Assembly: GCF_003597395.2 (NCBI RefSeq)
Contig: NC_133773.1
Span: 144,256,602-144,320,601, forward strand
Reading direction: 5' to 3'
DNA: 64,000 nucleotides
Source of the DNA: Chelonoidis abingdonii
Taxonomy: Eukaryota; Chordata; Testudines; Testudinidae
This document shows, piece by piece, positions 10,901 through 22,722 of this stretch. The notes under the pieces were generated by a model that had not been told where the DNA came from, ran no database searches, and saw only the letters and a list, made by a program, of their open reading frames with translations. Numbering within the stretch: the stretch's first letter is position 1; each line of letters begins with the position of its first letter. The translations under genes were made by a program, and so were the position numbers.

Positions 10901-13900
10901 GCTCGCTAGCGTAAGGGGAGTGGTGGTGAAGTGGCTGCAGGTGGCAGGACCGCCGCTAGCCGAGTGGTGGTGATAGTGGCTGCAGGTGAACGGACCGGTC
11001 GGCCTATCCGGGGTGGTGTGGAAGTGCTTGCAGGGTGGCAAGACCGGTCCTAGCCGGGTGGTGGTGAAGTGGGGCAGGGTGCAGGACCGCTCGCTAAGCC
11101 GGAGTGGTGTGAAGTGCTGCAGGGTGGCCGGACCGATCCCGCTAGCCGGCGTGGGGGTGAGTGGCTGCAGGGTGGCAGACCGTCGCGTAGCCGAGTGGTG
11201 TGAAGTGGCTGCAGGGTGGCAGGAACCGGTCCACTAGCCAAAGTGGTGGTGAAGTGGCTGCAGGGTGGCAGGACCACTAGCCGGGTGGTGGTGAAGTCCT
11301 GNNNNNNNNNNNNNNNNNNNNNNNNNCAGGACTTCACCACCACCCGGCTAGTGGTCCTGCCACCCTGCAGCCACTTCACCACCACTTTGGCTAGTGGACC
11401 GGTTCCTGCCACCCTGCAGCCACTTCACACCACTCGGCTACGCGACGGTCTGCCACCCTGCAGCCACTCACCCCCACGCCGGCTAGCGGGATCGGTCCGG
11501 CCACCCTGCAGCACTTCACACCACTCCGGCTTAGCGAGCGGTCCTGCACCCTGCCCCACTTCACCACCACCCGGCTAGGACCGGTCTTGCCACCCTGCAA
11601 GCACTTCCACACCACCCCGGATAGGCCGACCGGTCCGTTCACCTGCAGCCACTATCACCACCACTCGGCTAGCGGCGGTCCTGCCACCTGCAGCCACTTC
11701 ACCACCACTCCCCTTACGCTAGCGAGCGGTCCTGCCACCTGCAGCCACTTCACCACCACGCCGGCTAGCGGAGCGGTCCTTGCCACCCTGCGCCACTTCA
11801 CTACCGCCCCGGCTAGCGACCGGTCCTGCCAACCCTGCAGCCATCTTCACACCACCCGGCTAGCGACCGCGTCTGCCACCCTGCAGCCACTTCACCAGCA
11901 CCCCGGCTAGTGACCGGTCCTGCCACCCTGCAGCCACTTCACACCCACACCGGCTAGCGACGTGCGGCCACCCTGCAGCCACTTCACACCACTCCGAAGA
12001 TAGCGACCCGCGGTACCTGCCACCCTGCAGCCTTGTCACCACCACATCCGGACTAGTGAGCGGTCCTGCCACCTGCAGCCACCTTCACCACCACCCCGGC
12101 TAGTGACCGGTCCTGCCACCCTGCAGCCACTTCACCACACCCCGGCTAGTGACCGGTCCTGCCACCCTGCAGCGCACTTCACCACCACTCTGGCTAGTGA
12201 CCGGCCGTCCTGCCCACCCTGCCAGCCACTCTTCACACCACTCCGGGCTTAGCGACCGGTCCTGCCACCCTGCAGCCACTTCACCACCACGCGGCTAGCG
12301 ACCTGGTCCGGCCACCCTGCAGCCACTTCACCACCACTCCGGCTAGCCGAGCGTCCTGCCACCCTGCAGCCACTTCACCACCAACCCCGTAGCTTGCGAC
12401 GGGTCCTGCCACCTTGCTACGCCACTTTCACACACCCCGGATTAGCGACGGGTCCTGCCACCCTGCAGCACCTTCACCCCATCCCGGCTAGCGACGGTCC
12501 TGCCACCTGCAGCCACTTCACCACACCCCGTGAGTAGCACGGGTCCTGCCACCCCTGCAGCCAACTTTCACCACCACCCCGGATAGCGACGGGTCCTGCC
12601 ACCCCTGCAGCCCACTTCAACCACCACCCCGATCGATTAGCGGGACCGGTTCCTGCCACCTGCAGCCACTTCACCAACCACTCCGGGCTAGCGGAGCGGT
12701 CTGCCACCCTGCAGCCACTTCACCACCACCCCTGGCTAGCGAGCGGTTCTGCCACCCTGCAGACCACTTCACCACCGCCCCCGGCTAGCGACCGGTCCGG
12801 TCCACCCTGCAGCCACCTTTCACCACCACCCGGGATAGCGGGACCGGTCCTGCCACCCTGCATCACTTCACCACCACCGGCTGCGAGCGGTCCTGGCCAC
12901 CCTGCAGCCACTTCACCACCACCCCGGCTAGCGAGCGGTCCTGGCCACCCTGCAGCCACTCACCACCGCCGCCGGATTAGCGACGGGTCCTGCCACCCTG
13001 CAGCCACCTCCACCACCACCCCAGGATAGCGACCGGTCCCTGGCCACCCTTGCAGCACTTCACCACCACCCCGATAAGCGACCGCGTTCGTAGCCACCCT
13101 GCAGCCACTTCACACCACTCGGCGAAGGCGGCGGTCCTGCCACCCTGCAGCCACTTCACCACCACTCCGGCTTAGCGACGGTTCCTGCCACCCTGCATGC
13201 ACGTCACACCACCCCCGGCTGATAGCGAGCGGTCCTGCCACCCTGCAGCCACTTCACCACGCCCGGCTTAGCGACACGGTCTGCCCCCTTGCAGGCCACT
13301 TCACCACCACCCGTGTAGCGACCGGTCCTGCCACCCGCAGCACACTTCACCACCACCCCGAGATAGCGACCGGTCCGCCACCCTGCAGCCACTTCACCAC
13401 CACTCCGGCTAGCGAGCGTCTGCCACCCTGCAGCCACTTCACCACCACCCCGCTAGCGAGACGGTTCCTGCCACCTGCAGCCACGTTCACCACCGCCCCG
13501 GGCTAGCGACCGGTCCTGACCCCCTGGCAGCCACTTCACCACCACCCCGGGATAGTGAGCCGGTCCTGCCACCTGCAGCCACTTCACCACCACCCGCGAT
13601 ATGCGACCGGTCTGCCACCCTGCGAGCACTGTCACACCACCCCGGATAGCGAGCGGTCGGCCCCTGCAAGCCACTTCACCACCTCGGCTAGCGACTGGCG
13701 GCCTGCCACCCTGAGCCACTTCACACCACTCCGGCTTACGAGCGGTCTGCCACCCTGCAGCCACTTCCCACCACGCCGGCTAGCGATGCGGTCCTGCCAC
13801 CCTGCAGGCCACTTTCACCACCGCCCCGGGCTTAGCGACGAGTTCCTTGCCACCCTGCAGCCACTTCACCACCACTCCGGCTAGCTACCGGTCCTGCCAC

Positions 13901-16900
13901 CCTGCCAGCCAGTTCACCAGCACCCCGGCTAGTGACCGGGTCCTGCCACCCTGCAGCCTACTTCACCCACCCACACCGGCTAGGCGCCGTGCGGCACTGC
14001 AGCCACTTCACCAACCATCCGGATAGCGACCGTCCTTGCCACCTGCAGCCACTTGCACCACCACGCCGCTAGTGACCGGTCCGGCCACCCTGCAGCCACT
14101 TCACCACCAACTCCGGCTAGTGAGCGGTCCTGCCACCCTGCAGCCACTTCACCACCACCCCGTCTAGTGACCGGTTCTGGCCACCCTGCAGCCACTTTCC
14201 CACCACCACTCCGGCATAGCGACCGATTCCTGCACCGCAGCCACTCACCACCACCCGGATACGACCGCGTCGGCACCTGCAGCACTCACCCACCACCGGA
14301 TAGCGAACCTGTCCTTCACCCTGCAGCACTTCACCACACCTCTGGCTAGCGAGCGCGTTCCTGCACACTGCAGCCACTTCACCCACCACCCCGCTAGGTG
14401 ACCGTCCTGCACCCTGCAGCCACTTCACCACCACTCTGGCTAGCGGAGCGGTCGTGCACCCTGCAGCCACTTTTCACACCACCCCGGCTAGGTGACCGGT
14501 CACCTGCCACCCTGCAGCCACTTCACCACCACCTCTGGTAGCTAGTGACCGGTCCTGCCACCTTGCAGCCACTTCACCACACTCCGTGCTCTAGGCACCG
14601 CGTTCCTGCCACCCTGCAGCACTTCACCACCACGCCGGCTAGCGACCGGTTCCGGCACCCTGCAGCCACTTTCACACACTCCGGCTAGCAGCGGTCTTCC
14701 ACCCTGCAAGCCACTTCACCACCACGCCGGGCTAGGCGACCGCGTCGGCACCCTGCAGGCCACTTCACCACCACTCGGCTAGCGAGCGGTCCTTGCCACC
14801 TGCAGCCACTTTCCACCCACCCCGGCTAGCGACGTCCTGCCACCCTTGCAGCCACTTCACCACCCACCCCGGATAGCGACCGGTCCGGCCACCTGCAGCA
14901 CTTCACCACCACTCCGGCTAGCGAGCGGTCTGCCACCCTGCAGCACTTCACCACCACTCCGGTAGCGAGCGTCCTGCCACCTGCAGCCACATTCACCCCA
15001 CGCCGGCTAGCGAGCGGTCCTGCACCCTGCAGCCACTTCACCCACCGGCCCGGCTAGTACGACGGTCGGTGGCCACCCTGCAGCCACTTCACCACCACTC
15101 CGGCTATGCGACCGCGGTCCTGCCACCCTTGCAGCCACTTCACAGCCCCCGGCTAGTGACCGGTCCTGCCACCCTGCAGCCACTTCACCACCCCACCGGC
15201 TAGCGGACCGGTGCGGCCCCACCCTGCAGCCACTTTCACCACCACTCCGGATAGCGACCGGTCCTGCCACCCTGGCAGCCACATTCACCACCACGCCGGC
15301 TAGTGACCGGTCCGGCCACCCTGCCAGCCACTTCACCACACTCGGCTAGCGCGGTCCTGCACCCTTGTACCAGCCACTTCACCACCACCCCGGCTAGTGA
15401 CCGTCCTGCCACCCTGCGCACCTTCACCACCACCCCGGCTATGTGACCGGTCCTGCCCCACCCTGCAGCCACTTCACCACCACTCTGGCTAGTGACCGGT
15501 CCTGCCCCACCTGAGCCACTTCACCACCATCCGGCTATGTGACGCGTCCTGCCACCCTGCAGCCACTTCACCACCCTGCGGCTAGCGACCGGTCGAGCCA
15601 CCCTGCAGCCACTCACCACCACTCCGGTAGCCGAGCGGTCTGCCACCCTTGCAGCCACTTACCACCACCGGCTAGCGCGGTCTTGCCACCCCATGCAGCC
15701 ACTTCAACCACCACCGCGGATAGCGACCGGATCGGCCACCTGCAGCCACTGTCAACCACCACTGGCTAATGCGAGCGGTCCGGCCCCCTTGCAGCCACAG
15801 TTCACCACCACTCCGTCTAGTCGAGCGTTCCTCCACCCTGCAGCCACTTCACCACCACGCCGTGCTAGCGAGCGGTCCTGCCACCCTGCAGGCCACTTTC
15901 ACCACCGCCCCGGCTAGCGACCGGTCCTGCCACCCTGCAGCCACTTCACCACCACTACGGATAGCGACCGGTCCTGCCACCCTGCGCCACCTTCACCAGC
16001 AACCGGCTAGGTGACCGGTTCCTGCCACCCTGCAGCCACTTCACCACCACACCGGCTGGCGACCGGTGCGCCACCCTGCAGCCAACTTCACACCACTCCG
16101 GATAGCGACCGGTCCTGCCACTGCAGCCACTTCACACCACGCCGCTAGTGACCGCGTCCGGCCACCCTGCAGCACTTTCACCACCACTCCGGCTAGTGAG
16201 CGGTCTGCCACCCTGCAGCACTTCACCACCCACCCCGTAGTGATCGGTTGCCTGCCACCCTGCAGCCACTTTCACCACCACTCTGGCTAGCGAGCGGTGC
16301 GTGCCACCCTGCAGCCACTTTCACCACCACCCCGGCTAGTGACCGGTCCTGCCACCCTGCAGCCACTTCACCACACCCCGGCTAGTGACGGGTCTGCACC
16401 TGGCAGCCAACTTCCCAACCACTCGTTTGTTATGGCTAAGTGACCAGGTCCTGCCACCCTGCCAGCCACTTCCACCACCACTGTCGGCTAGTGCCGTCCT
16501 GCCACCCTGCAGCACTTACACCACCAGCCGGCTAGCGACCGGTCGGCCGCCACCTGCAGCCACTTAACCACCACTCCAGGCTAGCGAGCGGTCCGCACCC
16601 GCACGCCATTCCCACCACCCCGGCTAGCGAGCGGTCCTGCCACCCTGCAGGCCACTTCACCCACCACCCGGCTAAGTGACTGGTTCCTGCAACCCTGCAG
16701 CACCTTTCACCACCACCCCGCTAGTGACCGCGTCCTGCCACCCTGCCAGCCACTTCACCCACCACCCTGGATAGCGAGCGGTCTGCCACCCTGCAGCCCA
16801 CTTCACCACCACCCCGGGGCTAGTGGACCGTCCTGCCACCCTGCGCCACTTCACCACCAATTCCGGCTAGCGAGCGGTCCTGCCACCCTGCAGCCACTTC

Positions 16901-17657
16901 ACCGCCACCCGGCTAGTGACCGCGTCCTGCACCCTGCAGCCACTTCCATCAACCATCCCGGATAGCGACCGGTCCTTGCCATCCTTGAGCCATTCACACC
17001 ACCCCTGGAGTAGCGACGGTACCTGCCACCTGCAGCCACTTCACCACCACCCCCGGCTAGTGACTGGTCCTGCACCCTGCAGCACTTCACCACCACCCCC
17101 AGCTACTGACCGGTCCTGCCACCCTGCAAGCCCACTTCACATCACCCAGTTAGTTGACCGGTCCTGCACCCTGCAGCCACTTCACCATCACCCAGCTACT
17201 GGACGGTTCCTGCCCACCCTGCACCACTTCACCCATCCCCCGGCTAGTGAGCTGTTCTGCCACCCTTGCAGCCACTTACACCACCACCCCGGATAGTGAC
17301 CAGGCCGGCCCAGCGGAAACTTCACCAACCACCCTGATAGCGACCGGTCCGGCCACCCTGCAGCCCACTTCACACCACCCTGCTAGGCGACCAGTTCCGG
17401 GCCATTCAACCACCACCTCAACTAGAGACAGCTCGGCCACCCTGGCAGGACCACTTCACCATTCACCCCGGCTAGTGAGCGGTTCTTTGCCACCCGCAGT
17501 CCACTTCACCACCACCCCGGATATGACCAGGCCGGCCACGGACACTTCACCACCACCTGCGCTAGTGACCGCGTCCAGCACCCTGCGCACTTCACGCCAC
17601 CCCACCTAAGTGACCGGTTCAACCACTTCACCACCACTCCAACTATGCATACTGGTC
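4987..17657. repeat. Giant 47-bp minisatellite written as an inverted palindrome
   Basis: Tandem units of about 47 bp. On the left arm (4987-11301) the + strand reads GTGGTGGTGAAGTGGCTGCA then GGGTGGCAGGACCGGTC(G/A)CTAGCC. The right arm (11327-17657) is the reverse complement of the left, unit by unit and indel by indel. Positions pair with sums drifting only from 22628 near the centre to 22644 at the ends. The arms disagree in only a few patches, near 6.6-6.9, 9.1-9.3 and 10.15-10.5 kb and their mirrors. Nearly every unit carries single-base indels, unlike the clean array at 17658-18380. Each arm holds about 134 units. The indel-rich texture and mirrored errors suggest one uncorrected long read placed twice. 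Many open frames here (KWLQGG-type repeats and their antisense) are spurious. Confidence 0.9.
11302..11326. other. Assembly gap (25 N)
   Basis: Exactly 25 unknown bases at the centre of the palindrome. The flanks, GAAGTCCTG before and CAGGACTTC after, are reverse complements. A small fixed-size N block is typical of a placeholder gap of unknown length left by automated gap filling. Confidence 0.98.
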
Positions 17658-18380
17658 TGGTCCAGCCACTTCACCGCCACCCCAGCTAGCGACTGGTCCA
17701 GCCACTTCACCGCCACCCTGGCTAGCGACCAGTCCGTCCGCCCTGCAGCCACTTCACCGCCACCCTGCCTAGCGACCGGTCCAGCCACTTCACCACCACC
17801 CCAGCTAGCGACTGGTCCAGCCACTTCACTGCCACCCCAGCTAGAGACTGGTCCAGCCACTTCACCACCACCCCAGCTAGCGACCGGTCCAGCCACTTCA
17901 CCACCACCTTGGCTAGCGACCAGTCCATCCGCCCCGCAGCCACTTCACCGCCACCCTGCCTAGCGACATGTCCAGCCACTTCACCACCACCCCAGCTAGA
18001 GACTTGTCCAGCCACTTCACCACCACTCCAGCTAGAGAATGGTCCGGCCACTTCACTGCCACCCCAGCTAGCGACTGGTCCAGCCACTTCACCACCACCC
18101 CACCTAGTGACCGGTCCGACCACTTCACCACCACTCCAGCTAGAGACTGGTCCAGCCACTTCACCGCCACCCCGGCTAGCGACCAGTCCGGCTGCCCTGC
18201 AGCCACTTCACTGTCACCCCGCCTAGCGACCAGTCCGGTCACTTCACTGTCACCCCGGCTAGTGACCAGTCCAGCCACCCCTTGGCCACTTCACCACCAC
18301 CCCAGCTAGTGACCGGTCCGGCCGGCCACCGGCCACTTCAGTGCCACCCCAGCTAGCGACTGGTCCAGCCAGCCAGTGCC
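17658..18380. repeat. Clean part of the minisatellite, 36-bp and 47-bp units
   Basis: About 19 regular units on the + strand, mostly 36 bp: GGTCCAGCCACTTCACCGCC followed by ACCCCAGCTAGCGACT. A minority are about 47 bp, carrying an extra 11 bp (the extra segment reads like CGCCCTGC) between GGTCC/AGTCC and AGCCACTTCAC. There are few indels, in contrast to the noisy arms. Orientation matches the right arm, so this is the reliable edge of the same locus. Open frames on both strands are composition artefacts. Confidence 0.9.
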
Positions 18381-19946
18381 TATTTAATTGCAACCCTGTC
18401 TAGCTACATGCAACCAGCAACTATCTCCAGTCAGTGCAACGTTCTTTAGCAATCCAGCTGCCTGGGGCTAGCAATAATTGCAACCTGTGGGCCTGATTCT
18501 GCTTTTCCGTCTATGCACGGAACTCCCATTGAAGCCAGTATGGGGTTCTGTGCATGGAAATCCTGCCGTTTCTATCCCCTTGCTAGCCACAGTCCAACAG
18601 GCAGATTGCCTCACTATTTCAGGCTTTGTAGCTAACAGAGTGGACAAGCCACTCAGGTCTCCGGACTTCTCCTTGTTTGATTTTCCTTTGGACAAAGGAG
18701 CACAGAGCGTTAAAGGACAATAAAAGATGCACAATGGGGTGCATGTGCCGCCTAAGGAGGCAGTGGAAAGCCAAATGCTGAAATAAGTCATCTATTGACG
18801 GTATTTTTAAGGCACTCATCAATCCCTTTGATGTCTAAGCCCCAGTAAGCATTAATAATCCTTGGCCCGTCTCTCCTCCATCCCAGAACCAAAGAGCACT
18901 TTGCGAACAATAAACCCTCTTCCCCAGGCGAGGCAGGCCCTGAGCCTGCCGCTTGGTGGAACGGATCTGCTGGAAGGAAGCAAGCATAGCATTCAGCTAG
19001 CCAGTGCCAGGTTTGCCAATGTCAAGGATGGAAGTGAAGATCTTCAAAGCTAAACTCCTGGGCTGCTACAGCTTGCGCTGCTGGGACTGTACCATACTCC
19101 CTGCCTGTGGGTCAGGTGGGGTACGTAGGTGACATTGACCGGTAGGTCACACAGACCAGGCCCCAGAGTCTCCATATACACCCAGAGGGTCGCTCCATGG
19201 CTCCAGACAGTCTTTGCACATAAATGAGAGATGCTAGGAAATAAAATATCTCCTGATTTCCCCTGGGAGCCTCTTAACCCAGCAAGGACTGTAGAGTGCT
19301 TTGCCTCAGATTGGGTGGCCATGAGGAGTTAATGGGACGCAGCGCAAAGGAATCTGCTAAGCGACCAGCCACGTCTTTGGGATGAGAATGTTTCTAAGGG
19401 CTACCTGGCTCCCCCATTCCCACCTACTGGTTTCTTGATCTTCTTTAAAGGAGTGTGTTCAGCTCCTGGAAGAGAGGAGGCCAAGGGTGAGGAGCTACCA
19501 ATCCAGCCATGGAGGCAGCTATGTTGAAATGCACTAGCCAGACGTACAGTTCCCTAAATTGCTAACAAGGGATGGCGAAAAGCCTACAGTCGAGCAAGGC
19601 TTGAATTGCTAAAACACAGCTCCAGGGCACCCCCTGCTGGGCGAGCGAGGGGTGTGTACTCCTGGCAGGATAAAACAATTATTCCTGTGTAGCAGCACGA
19701 TTTTGTGTTTGTATTTTATATCAATTAAAATGAAGACTAAAGACTACTAATATAGTGTGTATTAAATGCATTGCTGTCTGATTTGATTAGATTTTGCCAG
19801 CTACTTTTTTTGAACAGTAAAAAGGAATGGCTTAACGGGCCATCAGCCAGAACCTGTGTCTGGACTGATCTCAAGGCAGTAACACATCCTCTAAGGCTCA
19901 CCCATTTGGTGTAAGTTTAGCATTTTAAAAGAAGTAAAGGCACGTG
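18381..19946. other. Intronic sequence, no gene seen
   Basis: The array decays into non-repetitive sequence after about 18400. A GCCTGATTCTGCTTTTC-type stretch near 18490 resembles one arm of a common palindromic reptile MITE. No exon or RNA gene recognised. Confidence 0.45.
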
Positions 19947-20327
19947 TGATGAGCCCTCTGCCTGCCCCTCTTCCTGGGGCCCACTGGTTCTCCAGTAAAG
20001 CTCAGAGAGGCTTCTAGTTATGCAGCACCCATGGCTTTATTTACACAACATTCTCCCACCACCAGTGTTATGGACAGAGCTTGCAGGCCTGATAATCTCC
20101 TCTCCTAAACAGAGTCTGCCCTCAGCCTGGAGACAGACCTTCCCCTGGCCATTCCCCCCTCTTCTGGCTGCCAACCAGCCTTTATAGCCCTTGAATCCCC
20201 AGGCCCGCAGGTGCAGCCAGTTCTAACGGCCAGGCACCAGGCTTCTCCTCAGCCCCAATCTATTTCCCCTGATTGGGGCTGGCTGAGCAGGGCTAATTAG
20301 GTGCCTTTCCACCAGCACCCTGCTACA
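19947..20327 (-). repeat. Probable solo LTR
   Basis: Read on the minus strand it starts TGTAGCAGGGTGC and ends CTCATCA. It holds a TATA-like CTATAAAGGC in the middle and an AATAAAG polyadenylation-type signal towards the end, in the order of an LTR. A clear target duplication was not found (flanks ACGTG and GTGTG agree only partly), so the ends are approximate. Confidence 0.5.
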
Positions 20328-21100
20328 GTGTGCCAGGATTGTTTGCTTCTGCATTGCAACGTGATGCTCCTATTTAAAATGTTCTGTGTAAATCAACTCT
20401 GGTTTGTGTGCGAATGAGGAGCGTGGGGGTTAAGAGAGGAGTCTGAAGGCCATTGCTGAACCAGATGGTCTAGGGTGGAGCAAGGAAGCAAGGATGCCAG
20501 GAGGCTGCAACACACTCCTATTGACATGTCAGAGGAGGGCAAATTAGCAACTCTGAAAATGAGATCAGCACCTATCAATGGGGACAAAATAGCAGTGATC
20601 AAACCTAGCATGAAATAACTCCCTCAGGAATGTATAGGATACAAAGAACAATTTAAGAAAACAACCACTCGTCAAACAACAGTTGATTACAGAACCACAG
20701 TGCAAAACTCAATGGTCCCAATGAAGGAAAATCCCTATATAAACAGGGGCCTTGCCAGGAAACTTGGGGTTTGTCCTGCTCAGACTTCCCTGGAGCATCT
20801 CGTCGTGACCGATGGAACCTGGCTCCTCTCTACTCATGATTAACCTAGCTGCCCACTAGATTGATCCAGACTCTGGACTGGTAATTATAAGATCGACTGG
20901 CGGGACTGTGCGGGGGGTGGTGGTGATTTAATGCATATGCTAATTGTTGTATCTTCAATAACCGCGGCATATTCCCATGTGCTTCTTATAAGCATAACAC
21001 CTGGAGCAAAATTCCCTCCAGTGCAAGTGATCTGTATGGACTAATCTGCCTAGATGCACCTCTCAAACATTAATTCTTTTACCCTCCTGTGGGGTAGGGA
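20328..21100. other. Intronic sequence with TATA-bearing repeat-like stretch
   Basis: TATATAAA at 20736-20743 followed by CAGGGGCCTTGCCAGG looks like the U3/R part of an LTR-derived repeat, but I could not define its ends. No gene seen. Confidence 0.3.
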
Positions 21101-21104
21101 TGTA

Positions 21105-21345
21105 TTAATACTTGGATTTTAAGCTTCTCCAGGAAACGGGCGGTCGTTTTGTTCTGTGTTTGTACAGCACCTAGCGCAATGGAACCCTGATCTACCACTG
21201 GCCAAATAAATAATTATTAACTTCCATTTGCATATGGGGAAACTGAGGCAGGAAGTGATGTAGTACCATGGCCAATGTTACAGAGACTCTACAAGCTGGG
21301 AATTAAACTCATGAGTCCTAAGCCCTAGCCAGAAGGCCATGCTTC
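21105..21345. repeat. MIR-type SINE pieces, head to head
   Basis: A + strand tail piece (TGTACAGCACCTAGC, then ATAATTATTA) meets a minus-strand piece with GGGGAAACTGAGGCA and a GAATTAAACTCATGAGTCC box B-like segment. Together they look like two old MIR-class fragments. Confidence 0.45.
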
Positions 21346-22479
21346 CTCTCTAGTTTGGCCCTGAATGCTGACCTCCCATAGATCTCAAGCCAATGGGCCT
21401 GGCTCCCTCCAGTCAGTGATGCATGTAGCAGTCAGGGGAGGATTTTACAGGAGGTGGGTGAGATTCTCCCCCGTGCAAAGGGCCTAGGGAAGGGCCCACA
21501 ATACATGGCTCTAACCCTCTAAAAATGGCACCAGTTAGGGACACAACTGTCCTCTCAGCACACGCCAAGCCAATTTGCTACGTTTACAAGTCAAGAGAAG
21601 GCTTTTCTGGCTGCCGGCCCCACCAAGTCCCCTGGGGATCTGAGAGCCAAGAGAGAAGCCTCTCCCCCTCCCAGGAATGAAAGGTGAAGCAGGCCCTCAA
21701 TGCCACTTGCCCATGTCTCCTGCCTTCGGTGGCACAGCTGGAACAGCTAACTATGGTACGGCACCAGGCAGAGAGAGAAGTTCTGCTCTTTACAGCACAG
21801 TAAATCTGGAGTCACTCCACTGCCTTCAGTGTGCCGGTGTAAACGAGAGCAGAACCTGGCCCAGTGGGCTAAATCTGATTAGACAGGAACCGCAGCTCTG
21901 GTCAATGTGGAACTCTCTGTTATTAAGTTCTCTGCATCACTGAACCTTGCAACTGGATTGAACACAGCAAAGCTCTTGGCCTGAATCCCACAGTCAGATC
22001 AAGGCAGATGCAAAGGTCTGACCCTGAAGATCCAGCTGGGGTCAGGGCCGTCCCTCCATGCATGACTGCACAAGACCTAGCGTAGTTTGTGCCCAAAGTA
22101 ACAATGCTTTTGGGGAAGTCCACAGAGGCATGCGGTCCCCACTAGCAGGATCAGGACCCTTTGTGGGAGGCCCTGGCAAGGAAAAGTGCAGAGGAGAAAT
22201 GTTAAGTGTTGTTGGTCACATCGTGTTAGCTGGGAGTGCAGCGCACACCACATAGAAAGATCCTGGACTAACCCAAAAGCCACCTGCAAAAGGAAAGAAA
22301 CTGTTTTGTAGCATTTTTTGGCATCTTTATAATGAATGAAGGAGGCTTGAAAATTGGCTTTTGAATTTTTCAATTTCTGTTTGTTTTTTTACATTAGAAA
22401 TTCAGGTCTTATCTACACAGCTTTTCCCAGAAGGCTCCATGGACAATTCAAGAATGAACAGTGTCGGTCATCGGACATA
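21346..22479. other. Intronic sequence, no gene seen
   Basis: Unremarkable. A short palindromic MITE-like piece is visible near 21790-21865 (GGAGTCACTCCACTGCC through GAGCAGAACCTGGCCC). Confidence 0.4.
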
Positions 22480-22722
22480 GCAAAGAAGTGAAACTTGATT
22501 CAACCTTGATTTATTTCACTAGGAAGGTGGTGAAGCACTGGAAGGGGTTACGTAGGGAGGTAGTGGAATCTCCTTCCTCAGAGGTTTTTAAGGTCAGGCT
22601 TGACAAAGCCCTGGCTGGGATGATTTAATTGGTGCTGGTCCTGCTCTGAGCAGGGAGTTGGACTAGATACCTCCTGAGGTCCCTTCCAACCCTAATATTT
22701 TATGAGTCTATGATTCAACCAA
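22480..22722 (+). mobile_element. CR1 LINE 3' end, truncated
   Basis: Carries the CR1 3'-UTR hallmark order: GGTAGTGGAATCTCCTTCCT, GCCCTGGCTGGGATGATTTA, GAGTTGGACTAGATACCTCC, CCCTTCCAACCCTAATATTT and a terminal TCTATGATTC. It is 5'-truncated, as usual for CR1. Confidence 0.75.

Noticed and set aside
4987..17657. A true giant genomic palindrome
   Set aside because: The arms share random-looking single-base indels and meet at a placeholder gap; an assembly cause is simpler. Kept as a finding, not as a biological palindrome.
4987..18380. Dozens of overlapping open frames with KWLQGG/VVKWL-type repeats and their antisense Pro/His-rich forms
   Set aside because: They follow the 47-bp repeat in whichever frame lacks stops, differ unit to unit because of indels, and appear twice in mirror image. 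No start, domain or codon bias supports a protein.
4987..18380. CRISPR array or other spacer array
   Set aside because: Units are directly tandem with no unique spacers, in a vertebrate intron.
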